Shown piece by piece: positions 1 through 7,398 of a stretch of DNA of 36,023 nucleotides. The stretch is from Chloroflexota bacterium. Its GTDB lineage: Bacteria; Chloroflexota; Anaerolineae; Anaerolineales; Anaerolineaceae. The notes beneath the pieces are model-generated. The model did no database searches. It saw nothing but the letters and a program-made list of their open reading frames with translations, and had not been told where the DNA came from. The DNA lies in the NCBI GenBank assembly GCA_023381565.1, contig JAMCRR010000067.1:1-36023 (forward strand), given 5' to 3'. A program made the translations under genes and the position numbers. Position 1 is the first letter of the stretch. Every line of letters begins with the position of its first letter.

Positions 1-1
1 G

Positions 2-2095
2 GTGGAGCTCACCCACGCCCTCGAAAACGCCTTCGACGGCATCCGCAAACAGACCCACCCTATCACGACGCCGCTGATCGATTTATGCCTCGAATCGATC
101 GATATTTTGCGTGCGCTGCGCGACGAAGTAGCCCATGGTGTTGCTACTCAACCGGTAGATGTAACCGGGATGGTAGCCCGCTTTACAGCCCTGATACCGG
201 CAGATACACAGCCGGGTGTCCTCCCGATCGTGCAGCCCAGCGGCAGTAAAAGCATCCCGGCAAACGTCACTCTTGAGGTCCATACGGCTCAATCCGAAAT
301 CAAACCCACCCAGGAGCAAAATCTATCAAACCCTGCCGGTGAGTCTATTCTGGACGTCCGGGCAGGCATCTCACCGGCCAGCATCGCTTCTGCCGCGCGG
401 GCGTTCCAGCTAATGCTCGTCCTGCAGGAATGCGGGCAGATCCTGAGCATGCAGCCTAGCCAGGCCGAGATCGAAAGCGCGGCGCCTGTCTTCCACTTCT
501 CGGCTTCCCTGCTGTCGATGAAACCCGCCGAGGAAGTCCGCCGGGAACTGGAGCGCATTTCTGAAATAGAGCGCGTGGTCGTGGAGGCAGCCGTTGAAAA
601 TCCAGTTTTTCGACAGGCAGAAAACCTCGAGGCGGACACGCCTGCCCTGGAGGAGCCTCCCCTGCTTGGCGAGTTCCTCGTAAAAAAGGGCGTCATCACG
701 CAATCCCAGCTGGATGCAGCCCTGCAAGAACAAAAGACCAGTCCTTCAACCCCGCCCCCGCTCTTCGGGCAAATCCTGGTGCAGACGGGCGCCGTTACCC
801 AAGAGCGTCTGGATCGAATGATCGCAGAGCTGATCCTGGCGCAAAAGACCGCCCTCCACTCGGCGAAAATCGCCGACCAGGAGCGTTCTTCGAAAGAGCG
901 CCTCGCAGCCGACAAAACCGTCCGCACCAGCGTTGAACGCCTGGATAGTCTGATGAACCTGGTCGGCGAGCTGATCACCGACCGCAACCGCCTCTTCGAG
1001 CTGCGCATGGGTTTGGAAACCTTGTACCACGCAGACGAGCGTCTTGGCGCCCTGGCAGATACGATCCTGCACGTGGGGCGGCTCACCGACCAGCTCCAGG
1101 AAGAGGTGATGCACATCCGCATGCTGCCCATCGCGAATGTGTTTAATAAATTTCCCCGCATGGTGCGCGACCTGGCGCAAAAGACCGGGAAAGACATCGC
1201 CCTGGTAATCCACGGGCAAGAGACCGAGCTGGACCGTTCGGTGATCGAAGAGATCAACGATCCCTTGATCCACATCCTGCGCAATGCCGTAGACCATGGG
1301 ATCGAGTCATCCGAGATCAGGGCTTCTCTCGGTAAGCCTCCCCGGGGAACCGTTACGCTTTCAGCTCGCCACGAGCAAGGGCATATTGTCATTACCGTCG
1401 AGGACGATGGCAAAGGAATTGACGCTGTCCGGTTAAAGGCGAGCGCCGTCAAAAAGGGGCTGATCAGCGAGGCGGAAGCGGCTTTGCTAACCGACGAGCA
1501 GGCAACCGACCTTATTTTCCTCTCGGGGCTTTCCACCTCCGATAAGGTGACCGATATTTCTGGGCGGGGCGTGGGCATGGATATCGTGCGTAACAATATC
1601 GAGCGCTTGAACGGCTCGATCATCGTTGAGACTCACCCCGGTCGGGGAACTACCTTTAAAGTATTGCTGCCGCTCACGCTCGCCATTGTGCCTACGCTGC
1701 TTGTCCGTGTGGGGATGATCACCTTCGCCATACCCCTGGTGCTCGTCAGTGAGACCCTGCGCCTGGGGCGGGGAGATATCCAGACTGTGCGCGGAAAACC
1801 TGTCACATTGCTGCGCGACCAGATCCTGACCCTGGTGAACATGGCGGAAATTTACGCACTCCCGGACGGGACCAGCAATAAGGGATTTTCGTTTGTAGTA
1901 GTGGTTAGCTCTTCGAAGACGCAGGTCGGCCTGGTTGTGGACGAGCTGGTAGGAGAGCAAGATGTCGTGGTGAAATCATTTGGCGAGCTGGTCGGAGATG
2001 TGCCGGGGTTGTCCAGTGCAGCCATCCTTGGCGATGGTCAGGTAGCTCTGATCATCGATTTACCGGGTCTCTACAAATTGGCCGGCTTACACTAG
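2..2095 (+). CDS. cheA: Chemotaxis histidine kinase CheA (5' truncated)
   Basis: Histidine autokinase that phosphorylates CheY and CheB under receptor control. The frame is open from the window edge. The first ~45 residues are only the second half of an Hpt (P1) domain (ELTHALENAFDGIR), so the phosphorylated His lies upstream and the GTG at position 2 is not the true start. Residues ~125-200 form a linker domain. Residues 221-245 and 254-279 are two short repeats of the type LGEFLVKKGVITQSQLDAAL / FGQILVQTGAVTQERLD, which resemble the N-terminal module of type II secretion ATPases (MshEN-like). The dimerisation domain begins near 305 (SVERLDSLMNLVGEL). The ATPase domain shows the N box (HILRNAVDHG, ~424-433), VEDDGKGI (~466-473) and GRGVGMDIV (~521-529). 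A CheW-like domain fills ~560-690. First visible gene of a co-directional che operon. Confidence 0.95.
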   Translation: MELTHALENAFDGIRKQTHPITTPLIDLCLESIDILRALRDEVAHGVATQPVDVTGMVARFTALIPADTQPGVLPIVQPSGSKSIPANVTLEVHTAQSEIKPTQEQNLSNPAGESILDVRAGISPASIASAARAFQLMLVLQECGQILSMQPSQAEIESAAPVFHFSASLLSMKPAEEVRRELERISEIERVVVEAAVENPVFRQAENLEADTPALEEPPLLGEFLVKKGVITQSQLDAALQEQKTSPSTPPPLFGQILVQTGAVTQERLDRMIAELILAQKTALHSAKIADQERSSKERLAADKTVRTSVERLDSLMNLVGELITDRNRLFELRMGLETLYHADERLGALADTILHVGRLTDQLQEEVMHIRMLPIANVFNKFPRMVRDLAQKTGKDIALVIHGQETELDRSVIEEINDPLIHILRNAVDHGIESSEIRASLGKPPRGTVTLSARHEQGHIVITVEDDGKGIDAVRLKASAVKKGLISEAEAALLTDEQATDLIFLSGLSTSDKVTDISGRGVGMDIVRNNIERLNGSIIVETHPGRGTTFKVLLPLTLAIVPTLLVRVGMITFAIPLVLVSETLRLGRGDIQTVRGKPVTLLRDQILTLVNMAEIYALPDGTSNKGFSFVVVVSSSKTQVGLVVDELVGEQDVVVKSFGELVGDVPGLSSAAILGDGQVALIIDLPGLYKLAGLH

Positions 2096-2122
2096 CATAT
2101 TTGGAGCGAATAATTACACTTT

Positions 2123-2653
2123 ATGGATACCATCAACGTTAACCTGGGAGAGATCGCCGTCAGCCGTAAGCCATCCGATATATTGATTGCTTACGGCCTG
2201 GGATCGTGCCTGGGTATTGGTATCTACGATCCGGACCACCGGGTAGGCGGGCTGCTCCACGCCGTTTTACCCCAAAAATTGAATGGAAATGACCCATTCT
2301 CTCCAAAATATGTGGATACGGGCATCTTGAACCTGATCGACCAGATGGTGAAATCCGGCGCTTCAACCGCCAACCTCATCATTCGCATGGCCGGCGGGGC
2401 GAACATGCTGGCCGTGGCGGAGCTTGCCAAAACCTTCGACATTGGGTCGCGCAACATCAACTCTGCCAGGAAAACATTCGAGCAGCTAAATTTACATCTG
2501 GCCGCAGAAGACGTGGGAGGGAATATCGGCCGAACGGTGAAGCTATATCTTAGTAACGGGCGGATGACTGTGAGGAGCATCGGCAGCCCGGAACACGATC
2601 TAGAGATATCCGGTACAGGAGGTTTGCTGCATGGCAAAAATTTTGATCGTTGA
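2123..2653 (+). CDS. cheD: Chemoreceptor glutamine deamidase CheD
   Basis: Cytoplasmic deamidase that converts specific Gln residues of chemoreceptors to Glu and, in other species, binds CheC/CheX-type phosphatases. At 176 aa it is close to family length. The active-site Cys29 (GLGSCLG) and His46 (GGLLHAVLP) are present, as are the later family motifs RMAGGANML and GRTVKLYLSNGRM. The residue six before the Cys is Ala23; from memory this position is the catalytic Thr21 of Thermotoga CheD, so the third triad member looks replaced. A GGAG lies 16 nt upstream of the ATG, which is too far for a good ribosome site, so initiation may depend on coupling to cheA. The 3' end overlaps cheY by 23 bp. Confidence 0.95.
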   Translation: MDTINVNLGEIAVSRKPSDILIAYGLGSCLGIGIYDPDHRVGGLLHAVLPQKLNGNDPFSPKYVDTGILNLIDQMVKSGASTANLIIRMAGGANMLAVAELAKTFDIGSRNINSARKTFEQLNLHLAAEDVGGNIGRTVKLYLSNGRMTVRSIGSPEHDLEISGTGGLLHGKNFDR

Positions 2654-2987
2654 TGACGCCGAATTTTTAAGGGTACGAATCTCGAAAATGCTGACCGCAG
2701 ATGGGTATGAGGTCATCGAGGCTGAGAACGGAGCCAAAGCCGTCTCTACGTATCAGGCGTCCCATCCAGACCTGGTTCTGATGGACGTAACCATGCCAGA
2801 GATGGATGGCCTGACGGCCCTAAAGCATATCCGGGCTTTCGATCCCAAAGCGCGCGTGGTCATGCTGACCGCACTGGGCCAGGAATCGGTTGTCCTCGAA
2901 GCCATCAAATCGGGAGCGCGCGATTTCGTCGTCAAACCCTTCGAGCGCGAGCGTGTTCTCGGCGCGATCAGCAAGCTGCTGGTTTGA
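2631..2987 (+). CDS. cheY: Response regulator CheY (single receiver domain)
   Basis: Stand-alone receiver of 118 aa that carries the phosphoryl signal from CheA to the motor or another output. It has the acidic pair after the first strand (ILIVDDAEFLR), the phospho-acceptor Asp in DLVLMDVTMPEMDG, the Thr in VVMLTALGQ and the Lys in FVVKPFERERV. There is no output domain. The ATG lies inside the end of cheD, so the two are translationally coupled; GGAGG (2619-2623, in the codons for TGG near the end of CheD) provides a ribosome site. In this operon the likely dephosphorylating partners are the two CheX-like proteins downstream. Confidence 0.94.
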   Translation: MAKILIVDDAEFLRVRISKMLTADGYEVIEAENGAKAVSTYQASHPDLVLMDVTMPEMDGLTALKHIRAFDPKARVVMLTALGQESVVLEAIKSGARDFVVKPFERERVLGAISKLLV

Positions 2988-2993
2988 GCGCCG

Positions 2994-4103
2994 ATGGCAG
3001 CGCCTGTCTCCCCATCGGCAGCGAGCACCGGCGGCCTGGCTCCCATCCGGGTCCTGGTGGTAGACGACTCTGCCTTCATGCGTTTCACCATTGCCAAACA
3101 CCTGGCTGCTGCGAGCCGCCTGCAAGTGGTTGCCACAGCGCGTGATGGAGGGGAGGCTCTGGAAATGATCCCCCGGTGCCAGCCAGATGTGGTGACATTG
3201 GATGTGGAAATGCCTGGCTTAGACGGCTTATCCACCCTGCGCGAGATTATGAGGCGCTTTCCCATGCCGGTCGTTATGCTGAGCAGCCTGACAACCGATG
3301 GCGCGGTCGAAACCGTGCAGGCGCTGACCTGGGGAGCGGTGGATTTCGTGCCCAAGCCGACCAATAAAGCCGATATCGGGCTGGTGATGGACGAGGTAAT
3401 CGGTAAAGTTCTGCATGCCGCGCATGCAAACGTGAAAAACCTAGCTGGCCCTGCAGCCCTTGAAATCTGGCCTCCTTCCGCTTCGACCAAAACCTCCAGG
3501 CGTTTACGCCCCCACGACCGCGTGGTAGTGATTGGCTCGTCCACCGGTGGCCCGCGCGCGCTGAACACGCTGATTCCTGCGCTGGCGCCAGATCTGCCGG
3601 CAGCATTCATCATCGTCCAACACATGCCCACCGGATTCACTCATTCGCTGGCCGAGCGGCTGGATTCAATTTCGAAGATCAGGGTCAAGGAAGCCCAACC
3701 GGGAGACCGGTTGGAGGCCGGCATGGCGCTGGTAGCCCCCGGAGGCTTTCACCTGACGGTGGAGCAAAGCGGGCAGGTGCTACTCAACCAGAACCCACCG
3801 GTCCACGGTGTGCGGCCGGCGGTTGACGTTACGCTGGCATCGATCGTGCAGCACTTCGGCGGGTCGACAATTGGTGTAATCCTGACCGGGATGGGAAATG
3901 ACGGCACGAATGGGGCAGCTCTCATCCATAGCAGCGGCGGGAAGGTGATCGCCGAGCATGAATCGACGTGCGTTGTTTGGGGCATGCCACGCAGCGTAGT
4001 TGAAGCCGGCCTCGCCGATTTCATTTCCCCACTTCACGAAATTGCGGCGCACCTTGACGAAGAGGTGCGTACGCCGACGATTTCCAGTCTCCGCATGGGG
4101 TAG
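2994..4103 (+). CDS. cheB: Protein-glutamate methylesterase CheB
   Basis: Removes methyl groups from receptor glutamates (adaptation) and may also deamidate Gln. 369 aa with two domains: an N-terminal receiver (VLVVDDSAFMR; phospho-Asp70 in VTLDVEMPGLDG; Lys in FVPKPTN ~121) and a C-terminal methylesterase. The catalytic triad is visible as Ser183 (GSSTGGP), His210 (IVQHMPTGF) and Asp303 (TGMGNDGTNGA). The ~17-residue Ala/Ser/Pro-rich N-terminal tail before the receiver is slightly longer than usual, and no good ribosome site is seen before the ATG. Only 6 nt separate it from cheY and 2 nt from cheR. Confidence 0.95.
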   Translation: MAAPVSPSAASTGGLAPIRVLVVDDSAFMRFTIAKHLAAASRLQVVATARDGGEALEMIPRCQPDVVTLDVEMPGLDGLSTLREIMRRFPMPVVMLSSLTTDGAVETVQALTWGAVDFVPKPTNKADIGLVMDEVIGKVLHAAHANVKNLAGPAALEIWPPSASTKTSRRLRPHDRVVVIGSSTGGPRALNTLIPALAPDLPAAFIIVQHMPTGFTHSLAERLDSISKIRVKEAQPGDRLEAGMALVAPGGFHLTVEQSGQVLLNQNPPVHGVRPAVDVTLASIVQHFGGSTIGVILTGMGNDGTNGAALIHSSGGKVIAEHESTCVVWGMPRSVVEAGLADFISPLHEIAAHLDEEVRTPTISSLRMG

Positions 4104-4105
4104 GC

Positions 4106-4921
4106 ATGGATACCGAAATCTACGAGCAGGTAAAGTCTTCTGTCCGGAATTTGCTGCAGATTGATCTGACAGCCTATAAAGAGGAGCAAATGCGGCGGCG
4201 GCTCGATTCCTGGCTCTCGCGCTCGGGTTACGCCAGCTGGGAGAAATATTTCTTGCATGCTCGCGAAAACTCTGATGAACAAAGGCGGTTTCGCGATTAT
4301 CTGACTATTAATGTCTCTGAGTTCTTTCGCGATCAAGAAAGCTGGGTAAAGCTGCGGACTGCAATCCTCCCCGCTCTGCTCGCCTCCGTACCGAAAACCC
4401 GGGGTCCCCAAGGCGGCTTGCGCATCTGGAGCGCCGGCTGCTCGATTGGACCGGAACCCTATTCGCTGGCAATCTTGCTGGATGAGATTGCTCCCGGCCG
4501 CAACCATTACCTGCTGGCCACCGACCTGGACCGCAGCGCGCTGCAGCGAGCCAGGTCTCGCGGCCCGTATAGCGCCATGGATATCCGCAACGTTTCGTTC
4601 CAGCAGCGCCTCAATTATTTCGATTCGGGAGGACCTCCATTTTATGTCAGCGAGCGCATCTCCCAACGGGTCCAATTCCGCGAGCACAACATGCTTGCCG
4701 ACCCATTCGTGCCCGGTTTTGACCTGATTGTTTGCCGCAATGTCATCATTTACTTCACTGGCGAGGCTAAAGACGCTCTCTACCGCAAATTCCTGGCTGC
4801 AATTCGCCCGGGTGGCGTGCTCTTTTTAGGCGCTACGGAAATCATTCCCCGCCCGCAAGAAATCGGTTTTCAAAATCACGGTGTTTCCTTTTATTCTCGA
4901 CCCAGCCGGATGCTATCATGA
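4106..4921 (+). CDS. cheR: Chemoreceptor glutamate methyltransferase CheR
   Basis: SAM-dependent methyltransferase that methylates receptor glutamates, opposing CheB. 271 aa: a helical N-terminal domain (residues ~5-75, including NVSEFFRD) and a SAM-binding Rossmann domain. Motif I reads SAGCSIGPEPYSLAI (109-123), where the common form is GEEPY, so Pro replaces the first acidic residue. ATDLD (138-142) and CRNVIIYF (~211-218) are also present. No C-terminal TPR or pentapeptide-tether domain is visible. It begins 2 nt after cheB and overlaps the next gene by 4 bp (ATGA), so it is clearly part of one operon. Confidence 0.95.
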   Translation: MDTEIYEQVKSSVRNLLQIDLTAYKEEQMRRRLDSWLSRSGYASWEKYFLHARENSDEQRRFRDYLTINVSEFFRDQESWVKLRTAILPALLASVPKTRGPQGGLRIWSAGCSIGPEPYSLAILLDEIAPGRNHYLLATDLDRSALQRARSRGPYSAMDIRNVSFQQRLNYFDSGGPPFYVSERISQRVQFREHNMLADPFVPGFDLIVCRNVIIYFTGEAKDALYRKFLAAIRPGGVLFLGATEIIPRPQEIGFQNHGVSFYSRPSRMLS

Positions 4922-5766
4922 GCGACGAGATCGATCAAATCCTTCAGCAAATCGGAGAGTTGCCTCCCCTGCCGCAGGCGGCGCAAAAAGCGCTCGCCTT
5001 GATCCGCGACCCCAAATCCAGCATGGGTCAGGTGGCGCGTGTCCTGTCGATGGACCAGGTGATGACCAGCCTGGTCCTCCGGTGGGTCAATTCGGCTTAT
5101 TACGGGCTCCCCAATCCGGTTTCCACGGTCCAGCAGGCGATCATGTACCTGGGCCAGAATACGGTGCAAAGCTTGATTCTGGCCGCTTCAGTGGCCAATA
5201 TGCTTTACCGCCCTTTGCCCGGTTACGACCTCGCACGCGGTGATCTGTGGAGGCACGCGATCGGAGTGGCGAACGGCGCGCGCCTGATCCTCTCCAATAT
5301 CGATCCCAAATCAGCTGAAGAGGCATACCACGCCGGGCTGCTGTGCGATATCGGTAAGCTTGCCCTGGAAGTCTTATTAAGAAATACAGATACTGAGGAT
5401 CCCCAATTTCAAGATCGCCACTTCAGTGAGCTGGAAGCCTCTCTGTGCGGGTATGACCACGCCTACCTGGGAGGCGAAATGGCTCGCCGTTGGAATCTTC
5501 CCACACCGCTGGTGACCGCTATCTCCTTCCATCACAAGCCCAGCCAGGCCGGAGAATCCATTCGCCTGGCCTCGGCTGTGCACGTCGCCGACGCAGCCAT
5601 GATGATATTTGGTATCGGCATCGGACGCGATGGTTTGAGGTACCCTTGCGACCCGGTCGCCTTCGAGATGCTGGGGATCCGGGAAGCGCAGTTAGAAGAT
5701 CTGTTCGACCGCATGTCCAATGTTGTGCATGCAGCCGAAGAATTGTTCGGCATGATCCAGGCCTAA
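4918..5766 (+). CDS. HDOD-domain signalling protein
   Basis: 282 aa. The first ~210 residues match the HDOD domain, a degenerate HD phosphohydrolase fold used in signalling in chemotaxis and motility loci. Typical segments are LPPLPQAAQKAL, VARVLSMDQVMTSLVLRWVNSAYYG, AIMYLGQNTVQSLIL, DLWRHAIGVANGAR, HAGLLCDIGKLAL and HHKPSQAGE. The HAGLLCDIGK segment keeps H and D, but the full catalytic HD set is not obvious, so a non-enzymatic regulatory role is likely. There is no GGDEF, EAL or receiver domain. Start overlaps the cheR stop by 4 bp. Its precise partner cannot be read from sequence. Confidence 0.9.
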   Translation: MSDEIDQILQQIGELPPLPQAAQKALALIRDPKSSMGQVARVLSMDQVMTSLVLRWVNSAYYGLPNPVSTVQQAIMYLGQNTVQSLILAASVANMLYRPLPGYDLARGDLWRHAIGVANGARLILSNIDPKSAEEAYHAGLLCDIGKLALEVLLRNTDTEDPQFQDRHFSELEASLCGYDHAYLGGEMARRWNLPTPLVTAISFHHKPSQAGESIRLASAVHVADAAMMIFGIGIGRDGLRYPCDPVAFEMLGIREAQLEDLFDRMSNVVHAAEELFGMIQA

Positions 5767-5803
5767 AGCCGTTGCCTGGTATGCTCATCGGGAGGGAACG
5801 CTG

Positions 5804-6334
5804 ATGAATGTGAAATTCTTAAATCCGTTCGTCGAAGCAGCTACGGAGGTCTTGAAAGCCGAGGCCCAGGCGACGGTCGACCGCGGTATGTTATCGCTGC
5901 AGAAATCGATGCTGACAACGGATGACATTACCGTCCTGATCAACCTGGTCGGGCAGCTCCAGGGGGTGGTCCTGTATGGCATGGCGAAAGCGACCGGCAT
6001 CGCTTTGGTATCGCGCATGCTCGACCAGCCTTTCCAGGAAATGGACCTCCTGGCGCAGAGCGGAGTGGCTGAGCTGGGGAACGTCATTTCGGGGAGAGCC
6101 ACAATCAAACTGGCGGATGCAGGCTTAAACACCACCATCTCCCCACCGACCTTGATCACCGGCAACGGCATCCAGATTTCGACCCTGGACTTCCAGCGCA
6201 TTGTTGTCCCGCTGCGAACCGAAATGGGTGAGATCACGGTCCACCTGGCAGTACGTGAAAACAATCAAGAGTTCCTGCCAGGCAGTACCGTTCGACTGAT
6301 TGAAGGCGCCACCACTTCACCCCGCGCCGAATGA
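5804..6334 (+). CDS. cheX: CheX-like CheY-P phosphatase, copy 1
   Basis: 176 aa, CheC/CheX/FliY phosphatase family, predicted to dephosphorylate CheY-P. The signature ExxN is present as Glu90/Asn93 (QSGVAELGNVISG), followed about 20 residues later by a PP pair (TISPPTL), as in the CheC motif. There is only one ExxN motif, which favours CheX over two-site CheC. Good ribosome site GGGAGGG upstream of the ATG at 5804. The next gene is a paralog with the same motif positions (E90/N93), so a local duplication is clear. No CheC gene is seen nearby, and these two may be the phosphatase set of the operon. Confidence 0.9.
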   Translation: MNVKFLNPFVEAATEVLKAEAQATVDRGMLSLQKSMLTTDDITVLINLVGQLQGVVLYGMAKATGIALVSRMLDQPFQEMDLLAQSGVAELGNVISGRATIKLADAGLNTTISPPTLITGNGIQISTLDFQRIVVPLRTEMGEITVHLAVRENNQEFLPGSTVRLIEGATTSPRAE

Positions 6335-6385
6335 GGGCTTTCTCCGGAAGGTAAATCGATATTGGATTGATGGAAGGACGGATGA

Positions 6386-6904
6386 ATGAATGTGAAATAC
6401 ATGGCTCCCTTTGTGAGCTCAGCCTTTGAGGTTTTGAAATTAGAAGCAGGCATCTCTGCAAACCGGGGCGAGCTGATCCTCGAAAAATGCCCTTACCAGA
6501 CGGAGGACATAACGGTCGTCATCGCTCTGGTGGGGAGGATCACAGGGAACGTATTCTACAGCATGACTTACGATGTGGGCTTATCTCTGGTATCGAGAAT
6601 GATGGGTGAAAAAGTAATGGAGCTGGATAACCTGGCCCAAAGCGGAATTGCCGAGCTGGGTAACGTCATCACCGGTAAAGCCAGCGTGCTGCTCTCGGAA
6701 GCCGGGTTTGAAGCCACGATTTCTCCCCCCACTTTGCTCGTTGGCCGCGGAGCCGCGATTTCGACCCTCGATTTCCCGCGCCTGGTCGTCCCCATGGAAA
6801 CAGAATGCGGAAGGATCTGCATTCACCTGGCTCTAAGAGAGAACCCCATGTCATATGAAAAAACCAACCAGATCCCGATCCCGTCCCGTCCGGGGATCAG
6901 ATAA
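6386..6904 (+). CDS. cheX: CheX-like CheY-P phosphatase, copy 2
   Basis: 172 aa, paralog of the preceding gene. Both begin MNVK, share PFV..A.EVLK.EA, DITV.I.LVG, and have Glu90/Asn93 in an identical position (QSGIAELGNVITGKA), then TISPPTLLVGRG. The phosphatase residues are conserved in both copies, so neither looks like a dead copy. They differ mainly in surface segments, suggesting specialisation for different CheY proteins or for CheD binding. Ribosome site GGAAGG sits just upstream. An overlapping ATG at 6382 is out of frame. Confidence 0.9.
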   Translation: MNVKYMAPFVSSAFEVLKLEAGISANRGELILEKCPYQTEDITVVIALVGRITGNVFYSMTYDVGLSLVSRMMGEKVMELDNLAQSGIAELGNVITGKASVLLSEAGFEATISPPTLLVGRGAAISTLDFPRLVVPMETECGRICIHLALRENPMSYEKTNQIPIPSRPGIR

Positions 6905-6924
6905 AAAGAATCCAGGGAGAACAA

Positions 6925-7380
6925 ATGGAAACCCAGGTGGTTGTATTCGAAGTAGCGAATGAGCATTTTGGCGTGGATATTGCCGCCATCGAGGGCATTC
7001 TCAACCTCCAGCCGATTACTCAGCTTCCCCACGCTCCTGAATTTATCGAAGGAGTGACGAATTTGCGCGGATCCATCGTTCCGATTATCGACCTGCGCAA
7101 ACGCTTCGGCCTCGAGCAGACGCCTCCCACCCGCGAGACGCGTATCGTGGTCGCCTTCCTGGATCAAATCAAAGCCGGCATGATCGTCGATTCGGTTGCG
7201 CGCGTCATGCGCATTTCTGACGAGTTGATCGAACCTACACCCCCTATGGTGGCAACCATCGACTCGGCGTACATCCAGGGGATCGCGAAACTGGATGGAC
7301 AGCTCATCATCATCCTGGACTTGAAGAAAGTTCTCGACCGGTCAGAAAAAGAAGCTCTGCCAAAGTTGCCTGTAAATTAG
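6925..7380 (+). CDS. cheW: Chemotaxis coupling protein CheW
   Basis: 151 aa, single CheW domain. It bridges chemoreceptor tips and the CheA C-terminal domain in the signalling array. Characteristic segments are VVVFEVANEHFGVDIAAIEGIL, FIEGVTNLRGSIVPIIDLRKRFGL (the NLRG motif), RIVVAFLD, AGMIVDSVARVMRI and IQGIAKLDGQLIIILDLKKVL. Ribosome site GGGAG upstream of ATG 6925. It lies directly before the receptor gene, so its partner is probably the unusual receptor encoded next. Confidence 0.95.
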   Translation: METQVVVFEVANEHFGVDIAAIEGILNLQPITQLPHAPEFIEGVTNLRGSIVPIIDLRKRFGLEQTPPTRETRIVVAFLDQIKAGMIVDSVARVMRISDELIEPTPPMVATIDSAYIQGIAKLDGQLIIILDLKKVLDRSEKEALPKLPVN

Positions 7381-7398
7381 AGAATAGAAGAGGTGGTG

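Noticed and set aside
289..1623. Long open frame (444 codons) on the - strand inside cheA
   Set aside because: Ser/Arg-rich low-complexity product, fully antisense to a clear CheA; a codon-bias shadow.
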